From Actinomyces sp. oral taxon 897 (lineage in GTDB: Bacteria > Actinomycetota > Actinomycetes > Actinomycetales > Actinomycetaceae), in assembly GCF_002999235.1 (NCBI RefSeq), contig NZ_CP027236.1:2728001-2792000 (forward strand): 64,000 nt of DNA, read 5' to 3'. How positions within the stretch are numbered: position 1 is the first letter of the stretch; every line of letters begins with the position of its first letter. Below the pieces are notes generated by a model. It saw only the letters and a list, made by a program, of their open reading frames with translations, was not told where the DNA came from and ran no database searches. A program made the translations under genes and the position numbers. Shown here piece after piece: positions 52,863 to 61,153 of the stretch.

Positions 52863-55163
52863 ATGAGCGAGTCCCCCGACCCCGGCCCCGACCCGCAGGA
52901 CGCCGGGCGGCACCTGGGCAGCCTGTACGTCCTCGAGGAGCGTATCGGGGCCGGCGCCCAGGGTGAGGTCTGGAAGGGCCGCGCCCGGGGCTCCTCGGAG
53001 CCGCTGGCCTTCAAGATCCTGAGCTACGACCTGAGCCTGGAGCACACCGTGGTGGAGGCCTTCCTGCGGGAGCGCAAGGTCCTCCAGAAGGTGTCGAGCC
53101 CCCTGGTCGTGCGGTTCCGCGACCTGGTCGTCGAGGGCGCCCGCCTGGCCCTGGTCATGGACTACGTCGGCGGCGGGGACCTGCGCGGGCTCATGGGCAC
53201 GCAGGGCCCCTTCGAGCCGGCCATGGCCGCCTGGATCGGCACCTGCGTCGCCACGGGCCTGGCCGCCATCCACCAGGCCGGGGTCATCCACCGGGACATT
53301 AAGCCCGCGAACATCCTCATTGACGCCTCGACGACCCCGGGCACGCCTCGGGTGGCGGACTTCGGTATCGCCCGGATCTGCGACGCGGCCGCCTCCACGC
53401 GCTCGACCCTGAGCGGCGGTACCCCGCTGTACATGGCCCCCGAGGTGTACGAGGGCGGCCCCCAGACGCCGGCCGTGGACGTCTACTCCCTGGGCGTGGT
53501 GCTCTACCAGATGTGCTGCGGGGTACCGCCCTTCGTCGGCAACCCGATGCAGGTGATGCGGGCGCAGGCCACCCAGGCGCCGGGCCGCCCGGAGGGCATC
53601 CCCGACCCCCTCTGGGAGCTGATCGCCGCCATGCTCGCCCGGGCCCCCCAGGAGCGCCCCGGTGTCCTGGAGGTGCAGCGCCGTCTGAGCGAGATGGTGA
53701 CCTCCCTGGCCGGCCTGCCAGCTGCCCCCGCGCTCACCCAGCCCCCACCGGGTCAGGCGCTGCCCCACAGCGGCCCCGCCGGGACCACGGGTGCCGTGGC
53801 GGGCCCGGCCTCACCCCCGGTGGCCGGTGTCCTGGGACCGGTCGACGCCGACGCCACGGATCCCTCGACGGCGCGCACGCTCGTCGGCACGCTCCCCAAG
53901 GGGGCGGAGGCGGTCCTGGCCGGGGTCACGCTCTCGCCCGGCGCAGGCGCCGCCCAGGCCCCCGACGCCCTGGCCTCCGGTGACCTGGCCTCCGGAGCCC
54001 TCCCGCCCGGGACGCCGCCAGAGCTCCTGCCCGCGCCCAGGCGGCGGCGCGTCGTGCTCCTCGTCGTCCTCGTCCTGCTGGTCCTGGGCTGCGGTGGTGG
54101 GGTAGTGGCCCTGTCCGTCCTCGGCCAGGACGACGACCCCGCCCCGACCCAGGCCGCGGGCAGCCCGTCCATGAGTCTGGCCACGAGCCCGGACGCCGGG
54201 CAGGCCACCTACGACCCCCAGGGCACTGCGAGCCCGGACGGCGGTCAGACCCCCGCCACCGACGCCGCCAGCGACCAGGAGGCCACCGGCGTCGCGAACT
54301 CCCTGCTGACGGCCCTGGCCGCCAACGACGAGCAGGCCGTCTGGAACACCACGACCCAGCAGGCCCGGCTCCAGCTCGAGGACACGCTCCCCGGCTCCGG
54401 CACCGCGGTGCGCTCCTACCTGGTCAGCTCCACGTCCGCGTCCGTGCACTGCTCGCAGGCCGACGCCGACCCCCGTGTCCCCCTGGGTCCCGGGCAGGTG
54501 CCCTGCACGGTCCCCGTGACGTGCGCGGGCCCGGAGTCCACGACCTGCCCCCGTCCGGTGCTCGTGGTCGACGCCTCCTCGGGCACCGCCCGGGTCGCCC
54601 TCGTCGCCCTGCCCGCCAAGGGCGCGGTCCCCGCCGTCGCCTCCCCCGACCTGCCTCGCACGCAGGTGCCCGTGCAGGACGCCCCCGGTGTCCCCGACCT
54701 GGGCGACGCCACGCTGCCCCTGCCCGAGGGCTGCGCGGTGGCCGCCGCGGCGTCGTTCCGCTCCGGCTCCGCCCTGGTGTCCAGCGGGAGCGAGGCCTCC
54801 CTGGTCTACCTGCGCCACCCGGTCACGACCATGTCCACCGCGCAGGGGCAGGTCACCCTGGTGCCCCTGGAGTGCCACCGGGGTGGCAACAGGGACCTCT
54901 TCCACACGCGCCTGGCGGTCTACTCCTCCGAGCGCACCCTGCTCGGGGACTTCGCCCTCAGGGAGGCGCACAGTGGCGCGGAGGCCGGTATGGTCACCCG
55001 GGTCACGGTCTCCGGTAGCACCGTCCACCTGGAGTGGGTGAACCAGGAGACCGCGGGCGACCGCTCCTGCCACCTGTGCTCCACGGGCTCGGGCAGTATC
55101 GACCTGACCTGGACGGGCACGGGGTTCACGCCCAGCGGCCTGAGGACGGGCAACGGATCCTGA
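52863..55163 (+). CDS. Transmembrane Ser/Thr protein kinase
   Basis: 766 residues. Cytoplasmic kinase domain about 20-290: GAGAQGEVWKG (P-loop), LAFKIL (Lys), HRDIKPANILID, DFGIARICD, GTPLYMAPEVYEG. A Pro/Ala-rich juxtamembrane region leads to one helix (VVLLVVLVLLVLGCGGGVVAL, about 395-418, given here in part) and an extracytoplasmic domain of about 330 residues without PASTA repeats, containing paired Cys (SVHCSQAD, QVPCTVPVTC, ESTTCPR). ATG 52863 follows AGGAG. It may sense an envelope or ligand signal; partners unknown. Confidence 0.9.
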   Translation: MSESPDPGPDPQDAGRHLGSLYVLEERIGAGAQGEVWKGRARGSSEPLAFKILSYDLSLEHTVVEAFLRERKVLQKVSSPLVVRFRDLVVEGARLALVMDYVGGGDLRGLMGTQGPFEPAMAAWIGTCVATGLAAIHQAGVIHRDIKPANILIDASTTPGTPRVADFGIARICDAAASTRSTLSGGTPLYMAPEVYEGGPQTPAVDVYSLGVVLYQMCCGVPPFVGNPMQVMRAQATQAPGRPEGIPDPLWELIAAMLARAPQERPGVLEVQRRLSEMVTSLAGLPAAPALTQPPPGQALPHSGPAGTTGAVAGPASPPVAGVLGPVDADATDPSTARTLVGTLPKGAEAVLAGVTLSPGAGAAQAPDALASGDLASGALPPGTPPELLPAPRRRRVVLLVVLVLLVLGCGGGVVALSVLGQDDDPAPTQAAGSPSMSLATSPDAGQATYDPQGTASPDGGQTPATDAASDQEATGVANSLLTALAANDEQAVWNTTTQQARLQLEDTLPGSGTAVRSYLVSSTSASVHCSQADADPRVPLGPGQVPCTVPVTCAGPESTTCPRPVLVVDASSGTARVALVALPAKGAVPAVASPDLPRTQVPVQDAPGVPDLGDATLPLPEGCAVAAAASFRSGSALVSSGSEASLVYLRHPVTTMSTAQGQVTLVPLECHRGGNRDLFHTRLAVYSSERTLLGDFALREAHSGAEAGMVTRVTVSGSTVHLEWVNQETAGDRSCHLCSTGSGSIDLTWTGTGFTPSGLRTGNGS

Positions 55164-55212
55164 GACGGACTTGGCGTGGGAGCGTTCTGCGCAGGCTGCC
55201 TCCTGCACTACG

Positions 55213-55713
55213 GTCGTGGTGGGAGCGGTGTGCGGGGACGTTTTGTGCACAGGGTGACATTTTGTGCGTAGGGTGACGTTTTGTGCAGAAAGTGACGAAT
55301 CTAGGTCGCTTTGTGCGCAATCGGTTACCTTCTGCACAAAGTGTTCCGCTGTGTGCCGTGCAGTGCGGGTGGGGCGGGGCCTGGTTGCGGTGGGCGGGGT
55401 GTCTGCTGGTGGGGTGGGGGCGGGGTCCTGCCGGGGATCCTCCCGGGTACGACAGTGGTTGGCCGGAGCGGTGTCTGCTGGTGGTGCGGTCTGTCGGGAC
55501 CGGGGTGGTGTTGCACATTCATCCTGGGGTGCTGGCAGGGGTGGTGGCGTAGTTCCAGCGGTTTCCCGCCCTCGGGGACGTCCGGGAACAGGATGAATGT
55601 GCAACGGCGCCCGCGTTGCACATTCATCCTGCCTCCCGGGTCCGGGCCGATAGGCGAATCCGCGTGGTCCTGCCATTTACTGATCGCGGTTTGTAGAAAG
55701 AATGTGCAACTCC
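55213..55713. repeat. Dispersed intergenic element, copy A
   Basis: About 500 bp matching copy B (59261-59631) in the same orientation. It has three 19-bp units starting GTTTTGTGC (55240, 55259, 55278), CTTTGTGCGCAATCGGTTAC, the inverted CTTCTGCACAAAGTG, G/T-rich DNA, and TTTACTGATCGCGGTTTGTA near the end. Compared with B it carries about 110 extra bases flanked by GTTGCACATTCATCCTG, with that motif once inverted between. It stops exactly at the end of the RloB-like gene. Confidence 0.85.
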
Positions 55714-56300
55714 TACTGGATGAGCCCGAGGCTCCTGAGGAGGTAGGGCATTGTCGTTGAGGGACACTCTCCCTGGGTGTCCGGCTCGGGGAGGGAGCCC
55801 GGCGGCAGGTAGCAGCGCCCGGCCGCCTCTGCCATGGCGTCCCAGGGGAAGTCCTCGGGGATCTCCTTGCACTGCCTCTTAGGCAGTCCGGTCAGCTCCT
55901 GGTAGTGACGACCTGCCTCGGCCTGGTCCTGGTAGCGGCGGACAGGTCCGTAGTGTGCATTGAGCCAGACCTCGAAGCAGGGGACAGACACGATAGCGTG
56001 GACCGAGGTCCGCCTGTGTTTCTTGTCCAGCTTCCGGCACTGGTCGAGAAAAGGGCGGCAGTCAGTGCCGTCATGGTCGACGACGACCCAGACCTCGGCG
56101 AAGCAGCTAATGTCAGGGCGTTTTCTTCTCAGCTCCTTGACGACGGTCTCGGGAGGCCCGTTGACAGAGCGGACGGTTATCGCTATATCGTTTTCGACCA
56201 TCATCTTGAGGTGGGTGAGGTAGGACTTCTCCGTCTTCTTCCCGTTGGTGACGAGGAGAACGGTGCGCCGCTCGGTGCGCCGCGGGCGCCGTGAGGCCAT
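55713..56300 (-). CDS. RloB/AbiLii-like protein of an abortive-infection pair
   Basis: 195 residues. RloB-family pattern: RTVLLVTNGKKTEKSYLTHL (catalytic-type Glu in a TOPRIM-like first strand), EVWVVVDHDGTD (acidic DxD) and the hallmark VSVPCFEVWLNAHYGPVRRY. The ATG follows the ATPase stop by one base, so the pair is translationally coupled. RloB-like proteins are thought to be nucleases or toxins activated by the partner ATPase. The family normally reads CEG in the first strand; here it is TNGKKTE. Defence role is by family and neighbourhood. Confidence 0.75.
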   Translation of the reverse strand: MASRRPRRTERRTVLLVTNGKKTEKSYLTHLKMMVENDIAITVRSVNGPPETVVKELRRKRPDISCFAEVWVVVDHDGTDCRPFLDQCRKLDKKHRRTSVHAIVSVPCFEVWLNAHYGPVRRYQDQAEAGRHYQELTGLPKRQCKEIPEDFPWDAMAEAAGRCYLPPGSLPEPDTQGECPSTTMPYLLRSLGLIQ

Positions 56301-56301
56301 G

Positions 56302-57606
56302 TCAGTCCCCCTCCAGGCCCTCTGTCAGGATGCGGCGGATGCCTGACGTATCGACCCGCGGAACCGCGCCAAAGGCGCCGACGAGATAGCGGCGCTGCTT
56401 GTTGGTGCCCTTGCGGGTGCTGGTGAAGTCCGCCAGGGAGAAGAGCTCGCTGGAGCCGTCCGCGTGCTTCTCGCACATCCAGATCTCGTCCCTCTCCAGG
56501 AGCTGGGTGGGGGAGTTGTCCATGAGGGAGGTGTCGTGGGTGGTGAAGACGATCTGCGCGCCGGAGTGGTTGAGGTCGGTATCCTTGAACATCTCCACGA
56601 TCTCGGCGGTCAGCGCGGGGTGCAGGCTGGCGTCGAGCTCGTCGACCAGGAGGACCTGTCCGAGTCGGAGCGCCTCGATCGCTGGGCCGATGGTGGTGAA
56701 CCAGGTGAGCGTACCCTGGCTCTGGGCACCTATGCCCAGGCGGTGCTCCTGTCCGTCCGCACCCGTGTGGACGAATACGAGTGAGCGTTGAAGATCCCGG
56801 ATTACCTCCTCGGGGATCCTGACCTCGTCCTTGTCGTCCTTCCTCGCGATATTCCTCAGGCTCTCCAGTAGTTGCGGGGGGATCTCCCGCTCCTCCAATT
56901 CGACGCGGGTAATGCCCAGGTCGGCGGCGTGCGCCATGGCATTACTGAGCTCGCTCCACTGGGTGGGCCTGTCGTCCAGGTGCCCCATGATCCACCGCAA
57001 CCACCTTTCGCGTTCCCTGTCGCTGTGGTGGATAGAGCGCATGGCGCGCAGGCTGCGGGCGACCGGGGCCAGGGTCTCGTGACGGTAGCGCAGGGCGACG
57101 GCGAGGAACAGGTCCTCGACGGTGGTAATGCGCCGGACCTCGGCGGTGGCGCCCCGGAGCGTGGGACCGGCGTCAATGACCGGGCTGTCGTCCTCGGGGC
57201 CCTGCGTGCGGACAAAGAGCCTCCTCCAGCGGGGGCCTGCCGTCCACAGCTCCTCGCGGGCCACGCCCCAGGAGTGGGCCTCGACGCTGTAGCGGAACCG
57301 CTGGTCGGCGTGGGTGAAGCCAATGGTGTAGGAGGTGGGGGCGGTAGCGTGCTCGGTGTCCAGCAGGTAGGGCTGGTGCAGGAGGCCACGGCGGCCGCCC
57401 ACGGCGTCGCGCAGGCACTCGACGGCGTCGAGCAGGGTGGACTTGCCGGAGGCGTTGGCGCCGTAGAGGGCGGCGACGCGCCAGGTCTCGTCCTCCCAGG
57501 AGGAGCCGGGGCGGGGGGTGAGGGTCTTGAGGCTGCTGCGGGTCAGGTCCAGGACGGCCTCGTCGGCGAAGCAGCGGTAGTTGACCACGGAGAAGTCCAA
57601 CAACAT
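56302..57606 (-). CDS. RloA/AbiLi-like AAA ATPase (OLD/SMC-type), defence
   Basis: 434 residues. MLLDFSVVNYRCFADEAVLD is the usual start of AAA_15/21 ATPases; Walker A YGANASGKSTL, signature-like region IGAQSQGTLTWF, Walker B VLLVDELDASLHP and the H-loop QIVFTTHDTSLMD. ATG 57606 is preferred to the GTG 6 nt upstream: TACTAT lies 6 nt before it, the leaderless spacing seen at other genes here. With the RloB-like partner it matches the AbiL/RloAB arrangement, in which phage-triggered ATPase activation unleashes the effector. No own TOPRIM domain is present, unlike OLD. Confidence 0.85.
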   Translation of the reverse strand: MLLDFSVVNYRCFADEAVLDLTRSSLKTLTPRPGSSWEDETWRVAALYGANASGKSTLLDAVECLRDAVGGRRGLLHQPYLLDTEHATAPTSYTIGFTHADQRFRYSVEAHSWGVAREELWTAGPRWRRLFVRTQGPEDDSPVIDAGPTLRGATAEVRRITTVEDLFLAVALRYRHETLAPVARSLRAMRSIHHSDRERERWLRWIMGHLDDRPTQWSELSNAMAHAADLGITRVELEEREIPPQLLESLRNIARKDDKDEVRIPEEVIRDLQRSLVFVHTGADGQEHRLGIGAQSQGTLTWFTTIGPAIEALRLGQVLLVDELDASLHPALTAEIVEMFKDTDLNHSGAQIVFTTHDTSLMDNSPTQLLERDEIWMCEKHADGSSELFSLADFTSTRKGTNKQRRYLVGAFGAVPRVDTSGIRRILTEGLEGD

Positions 57607-57697
57607 GGTCACATAGTAGCATATAGGGCAAAATCAGGAAAAAATTTCCTCATTGGGTGTCTCGTGGGCCTGTCGAGGCCCTCTGGCTCGAGCGGAC

Positions 57698-59026
57698 TCA
57701 GACCGCGGTGCGTCCTGGGGCGGCCTCGCCCGGACTGGGTGCGGACTGCGGGGTGAGGACCACGTGCGGCGTCCTCGGGCCCTGCCCGGCCTGCTCGGGC
57801 CGGGGCCGGTGGACCACGGCCGTGAACGCCACCCCCGTGTCGTAGAAGTCAGGCGCCTCCAGCCCGTGCCCGCGCAGGGCCTCGCGGACCTCCGTAATAC
57901 CTCCGCCCTCGCCCTCGACGACGCGGATCCCGTCGGGGCCACGCAGGTGCTGGCAGATAGCGTAGAGGAACTCGTTGGGGGCGGACCGTCCCTCGGGGTG
58001 CCCCAGCTGGGAGGTGGTGAGGGCGTACAGGCCACCGGGGTTGGTGATGACCAGCCGGTCCCGGCTGAGCCGGATGTCCACCTGCTTGCCGCGGGTCGTG
58101 GGGCTGAGGCTGCGGTGGACCAGCGCGTTGGCAGTGAGCTCGCGTACCGCGGGCAGGGGGATCTCGGGGACGTCGACGGCGTGGCCGTCGTCCCGGTACG
58201 CCACCGCGCTGCTGGTGTTCCGCTCGACCCAGGCCATGGCGTCCTCCAGCAGCACGGGCAGCGGCCCGCTCAGGTGCACCAGGTCGCGTAGCCTGGGGCC
58301 GCCGTCGCGCGGCAGGTGGACGGCTGCTGTCACGCTCAGGGACGGGATGAACTGCTGCGGGTACTCGCCCAGCGCGTAGACCCCCGCCAGCGTCAGCCTG
58401 TCGCCGTGCGGCTCCAGGACACCAGTGCGGCGCAGCAGGGTCTCCTCGTCAATACCCTGGAGGCGCCTCGAGGTGCGTCGGACCAGGTCGGTATAGGTCG
58501 CACGAAGATCCGGATCCAGGTCGGCAAGGCCTGAGCCGTCAACCGGGGTGGCGTCATCGTGTACGCGGGTACGGCTGGTGAGCCTGAGGATCTCGACCTG
58601 CGTGCGCTCCTGCTGGCTCATCTCGTAGTCGCCGTCGGCCTGGCGCAGGTAGGCGCGTCCCTGGTAGGTGCAGGGGCGGTCGGCCAGCGGCAGCCCGGCG
58701 ACGTCCACGAAAAGCGTGGCGGAGCCGTCAACCTCCATCTGGGTGAAGCTGACCTGGACCGGTGGGACGACGCCGGAGCGGGCCTGGGCGGCCACGGCCT
58801 GCTCCAGGGCCGAGACCTCGGTCAGGCCGGTGGGTGCGAAACCGCGGGACTCGTCCAGCCCCAGGATGATCGTCCCGCCCTCGGGCATATTGCCGAAGGC
58901 GCACAGCGTGGGCCCCAGTGCGGGGACGCCAGCGGCAGCACTCTTGACCTCCACCTCGGTGAGGTCGTGGTGCCTGCGTCTCAGAGCGGTAATGAGCGCG
59001 GCTGCTGACCGGGCGTCCCAGGACAT
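57698..59026 (-). CDS. AlbA_2/Schlafen-type ATP-binding regulator (RecG-like C-terminus)
   Basis: 442 residues. N-terminal AlbA_2 domain (LTEVEVKSAAAGVPALGPTL, GGTIILGLDESRGF), a middle domain ending in YQGRAYLRQADGDYEMS, and a HATPase_c_4 region (PLPAVRELTANALVHRSL, RLVITNPGGLYALTTSQLGH, GRSAPNEFLYAICQHL). Such proteins are usually annotated as transcriptional regulators or divergent RecG-like ATPases and often sit in defence islands. ATG 59026 is 6 nt behind TAGACT without a ribosome site. It runs in the same direction as the ATPase/RloB pair, 91 bases upstream of it. Confidence 0.8.
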   Translation of the reverse strand: MSWDARSAAALITALRRRHHDLTEVEVKSAAAGVPALGPTLCAFGNMPEGGTIILGLDESRGFAPTGLTEVSALEQAVAAQARSGVVPPVQVSFTQMEVDGSATLFVDVAGLPLADRPCTYQGRAYLRQADGDYEMSQQERTQVEILRLTSRTRVHDDATPVDGSGLADLDPDLRATYTDLVRRTSRRLQGIDEETLLRRTGVLEPHGDRLTLAGVYALGEYPQQFIPSLSVTAAVHLPRDGGPRLRDLVHLSGPLPVLLEDAMAWVERNTSSAVAYRDDGHAVDVPEIPLPAVRELTANALVHRSLSPTTRGKQVDIRLSRDRLVITNPGGLYALTTSQLGHPEGRSAPNEFLYAICQHLRGPDGIRVVEGEGGGITEVREALRGHGLEAPDFYDTGVAFTAVVHRPRPEQAGQGPRTPHVVLTPQSAPSPGEAAPGRTAV

Positions 59027-59084
59027 AGGAGGAGTCTAGACGAGGCCGAGGCACGGCTCCGCCCTCCCCGCCCCGCCCCTCTTC

Positions 59085-59128
59085 GCGAGAACGGTACTTA
59101 TTTCTCGTGAGAACGGTACTTGTTCGTG
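59085..59128. repeat. 22-bp motif, inverted copies
   Basis: CGCGAGAACGGTACTTAT and CGTGAGAACGGTACTTGT, 21-22 nt apart, are reverse complements of the ACAAGTACCGTTCTCGCG units at 31276-31337. They lie just upstream of the AlbA_2 gene. Confidence 0.7.
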
Positions 59129-59260
59129 GGGGTGGTGTTTGTGGTGCGAGTGGGGTGGGGGGGCTGGTTGTGTGTCGTGTTTTTGGGGTTGGTCTGAGGT
59201 TCTTGAGGGAGTTAAGGCGTGGATGAGGTGGGGTCTGTCTGTGGAGGGTTGGGGTTCCTG

Positions 59261-59631
59261 GTCGTGTGGGTGGGGGTGGTGTGTGGGGACGTTTTGTGTA
59301 TAGGGTAATGTTTTGTGTAGAAAGCGACGAATCTAGGTTACTTTGTGCGCAATCGGTTACCTTCTGCACAAAATGTTCCGCTGTGTGCCGTACAGCGCGG
59401 GCAGGGCGGGGCCTGGTTGCGGTGGGCGGGGCGCCTGCTGGTGGTGCGGAGGGGCGGGGTCCTGCCGAGTGCGACAGTGGCTGGCCAGAGCGACGCCTGC
59501 TGGTGGTGTGCCTCGTCGGGGCTGGGGCGTCGTTGCACATTCATCCTGCCCCCTGGGGCCCGGGCCGATAGGCGGGTCCGCGTGGTCCTGCCGTTTACTG
59601 ATCGCGGTTTGTAGAAAGAATGTGCGACTCC
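59261..59631. repeat. Dispersed intergenic element, copy B
   Basis: About 370 bp, same orientation and order as copy A: 19-bp GTTTTGTG units (59291, 59310), CTTTGTGCGCAATCGGTTAC, CTTCTGCACAAAATG, CGGGGCCTGGTTGCGGTGGG, GTTGCACATTCATCCTG, then TTTACTGATCGCGGTTTGTA and GAAAGAATGTGC. No gene is contained; the following 59632-59877 bases hold only GC-rich sequence. Confidence 0.85.
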
Positions 59632-59877
59632 GCCGTCCGGGCCGGCCGACGGCCTGACCGCGGTCGCTGACCGGCTTGCCACTGGGCCCGCGGCCCCCGG
59701 CCGGGCCTGCCAGCGGGTCAGCGGCCCCTGGCTCGGCCCTGCGGAGGCTGCGGGCCACCCGAACGCACAGGTCCTGGGCAGCTACCCTGCTCCCGCAGTG
59801 CTGCGGCGCCGCGACCCGCTCCCACCGCTCTGGTGCGGGGCGTTTCGTCGTGGGACTTACGGCGGGACAATCCTCCT

Positions 59878-60273
59878 GTGCGCATCACCGGCATTGACCA
59901 CCTCGTTCTCACCGTCGCCTCCATCGAGGCTGCCGTCGACTTCTACTCGCGCGTCCTGGGGATGGAGGTCATCACCTTCGGGCAGGGGCGCACCGCGCTG
60001 CGGCTGGGCGACCAGAAGATCAACCTCCACGATGCCCGGGCCCCGATCGTCCCGCACGCCGCCCGCCCCGAGCCCGGCAGCGCGGACCTGTGCCTGGTTG
60101 CCGTCGGCGGGATCGACGCCGCGGCCGCGCACCTGGAGACCTGCGGCATGCCCGTCGAGCTCGGGCCCGTGGACCGCGCGGGCGCGCTCGGCCCCGTCCG
60201 GAACCTGTACGTGCGCGACCCCGACTGCAACCTCGTCGAGCTCGCCTTCTACGACGAGGCCAATGAGACCTGA
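59878..60273 (+). CDS. VOC/glyoxalase-fold metalloprotein
   Basis: 131 residues with two beta-alpha-beta-beta-beta halves: ITGIDHLVLTVASIEAAVDF (metal His8), YSRVLGMEVITFGQGRTALR, and the second half DLCLVAVGGIDAAAAHL ... VRDPDCNLVELAFYD (metal Glu). Subfamily resembles virulence-associated/fosfomycin-type VOC proteins, but the substrate cannot be told. GTG 59878 gives the natural N-terminus and lies 6 nt after GACAAT; the CCTCCT between is not a ribosome site, so expression is probably leaderless. Confidence 0.85.
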   Translation: MRITGIDHLVLTVASIEAAVDFYSRVLGMEVITFGQGRTALRLGDQKINLHDARAPIVPHAARPEPGSADLCLVAVGGIDAAAAHLETCGMPVELGPVDRAGALGPVRNLYVRDPDCNLVELAFYDEANET

Positions 60274-60445
60274 GGCGGCCAGCCTGAATGGGCCCGCCCC
60301 CGTGGGGAGGGGCCCGGCTCGGCGTCGAACCCGGGCGCATCCGCTCGCGGCCCGCCCCGTGTGGAAGGAGAGGGCTGGGACGGGATGCCGCCGGAGACTG
60401 ACGTGCGGCTCGCCCCTGACGCCAGGCCCGCCCCGCACAAAAAAG

Positions 60446-60802
60446 TCAGAGGTCGTCAATGGCGTCCTGGACGGCGGCCGTCACCACGTGCTGGCGGACG
60501 GTGAGGTCCTCCGGCGGGAACGACGGGTCAATGCAACGCCTCCAGTAGTCGAGGTGGGCCCGGTCGAGCCAGTGCCCGCTGGAGGTGACGTCGTCGCCAC
60601 CCTCACCCTGGACCGAGTACCAGTACAGGTACTCGACGCTGTCGACCGTCTCGGAGAAGATCGTCTCGACGTGCATGTGCTCCGGCCCGAGGGTCTGGCG
60701 GACGGCCTGCTCGTGATCGCGCAGAAAGGCCATCCACTCCTCGACGACGCCGCCTCGCCCGGGTAGCACCCGGAATCGCGTGAGCTCCACTCGCACGGCC
60801 AC
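60446..60802 (-). CDS. DUF6176-like protein
   Basis: 118 residues: VRVELTRFRVLPGRGGVVEE, then WMAFLRDHEQAVRQTLGPEH, ETIFSETVDSVEYLYWYSVQ and HLDYWRRCIDPS. The pattern (a ferredoxin-like fold with a conserved YWYSVQ strand) is what I know as DUF6176. GTG 60802 is 6 nt behind CATACT; the longer upstream frame has no start signal. No enzymatic role known. Confidence 0.65.
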   Translation of the reverse strand: MAVRVELTRFRVLPGRGGVVEEWMAFLRDHEQAVRQTLGPEHMHVETIFSETVDSVEYLYWYSVQGEGGDDVTSSGHWLDRAHLDYWRRCIDPSFPPEDLTVRQHVVTAAVQDAIDDL

Positions 60803-60972
60803 GACCCCAGTATGGCACACCCGCAAGAGTTGGCACACCCCCAGCGAAGCCGCTGGTACGCACGGCAGCACCTGTCGCACCCGCGAGGGGCGGTGGTCCC
60901 CGGTGCCTGGTGCTCCGGACTGGCCCGCCCCCTCACCGCAGCACTCGCCCTCACCGCAAGAGGCCCCCGGCG

Positions 60973-61153
60973 CCCGGCATGCGGGCTGGCATTCCCCGCA
61001 CGCTTGGCACCGAAATGGAAGAGGCCCCGGGCCCGGTCGAGCCCGGGGCCGGGAGCTCCTGGTCCTGCCTGGCTACCACCCCGGCCCCCGGCGTGCGGGC
61101 TGGCATTCCCCGCACGCTCGGCACCGAAATGGAAGAGGCGCCCGGGCCCGGTC
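60973..61153. repeat. 66-bp direct repeat pair with hairpins
   Basis: Copies at 60973-61038 and 61087-61153 share GCGGGCTGGCATTCCCCGCA and GGCACCGAAATGGAAGAGGC. After copy one, GGCCCCGGGC (61023-61032) and GCCCGGGGCC (61041-61050) form a strong hairpin between two minus-strand genes, possibly a terminator. No gene in 60803-61151. Confidence 0.75.

Noticed and set aside
55264-55596. Open frames inside dispersed element copy A (and the equivalents in copy B)
   Set aside because: Cys/Trp/Gly-rich reading of repeat DNA; frames are not conserved between the two copies because of the indel.
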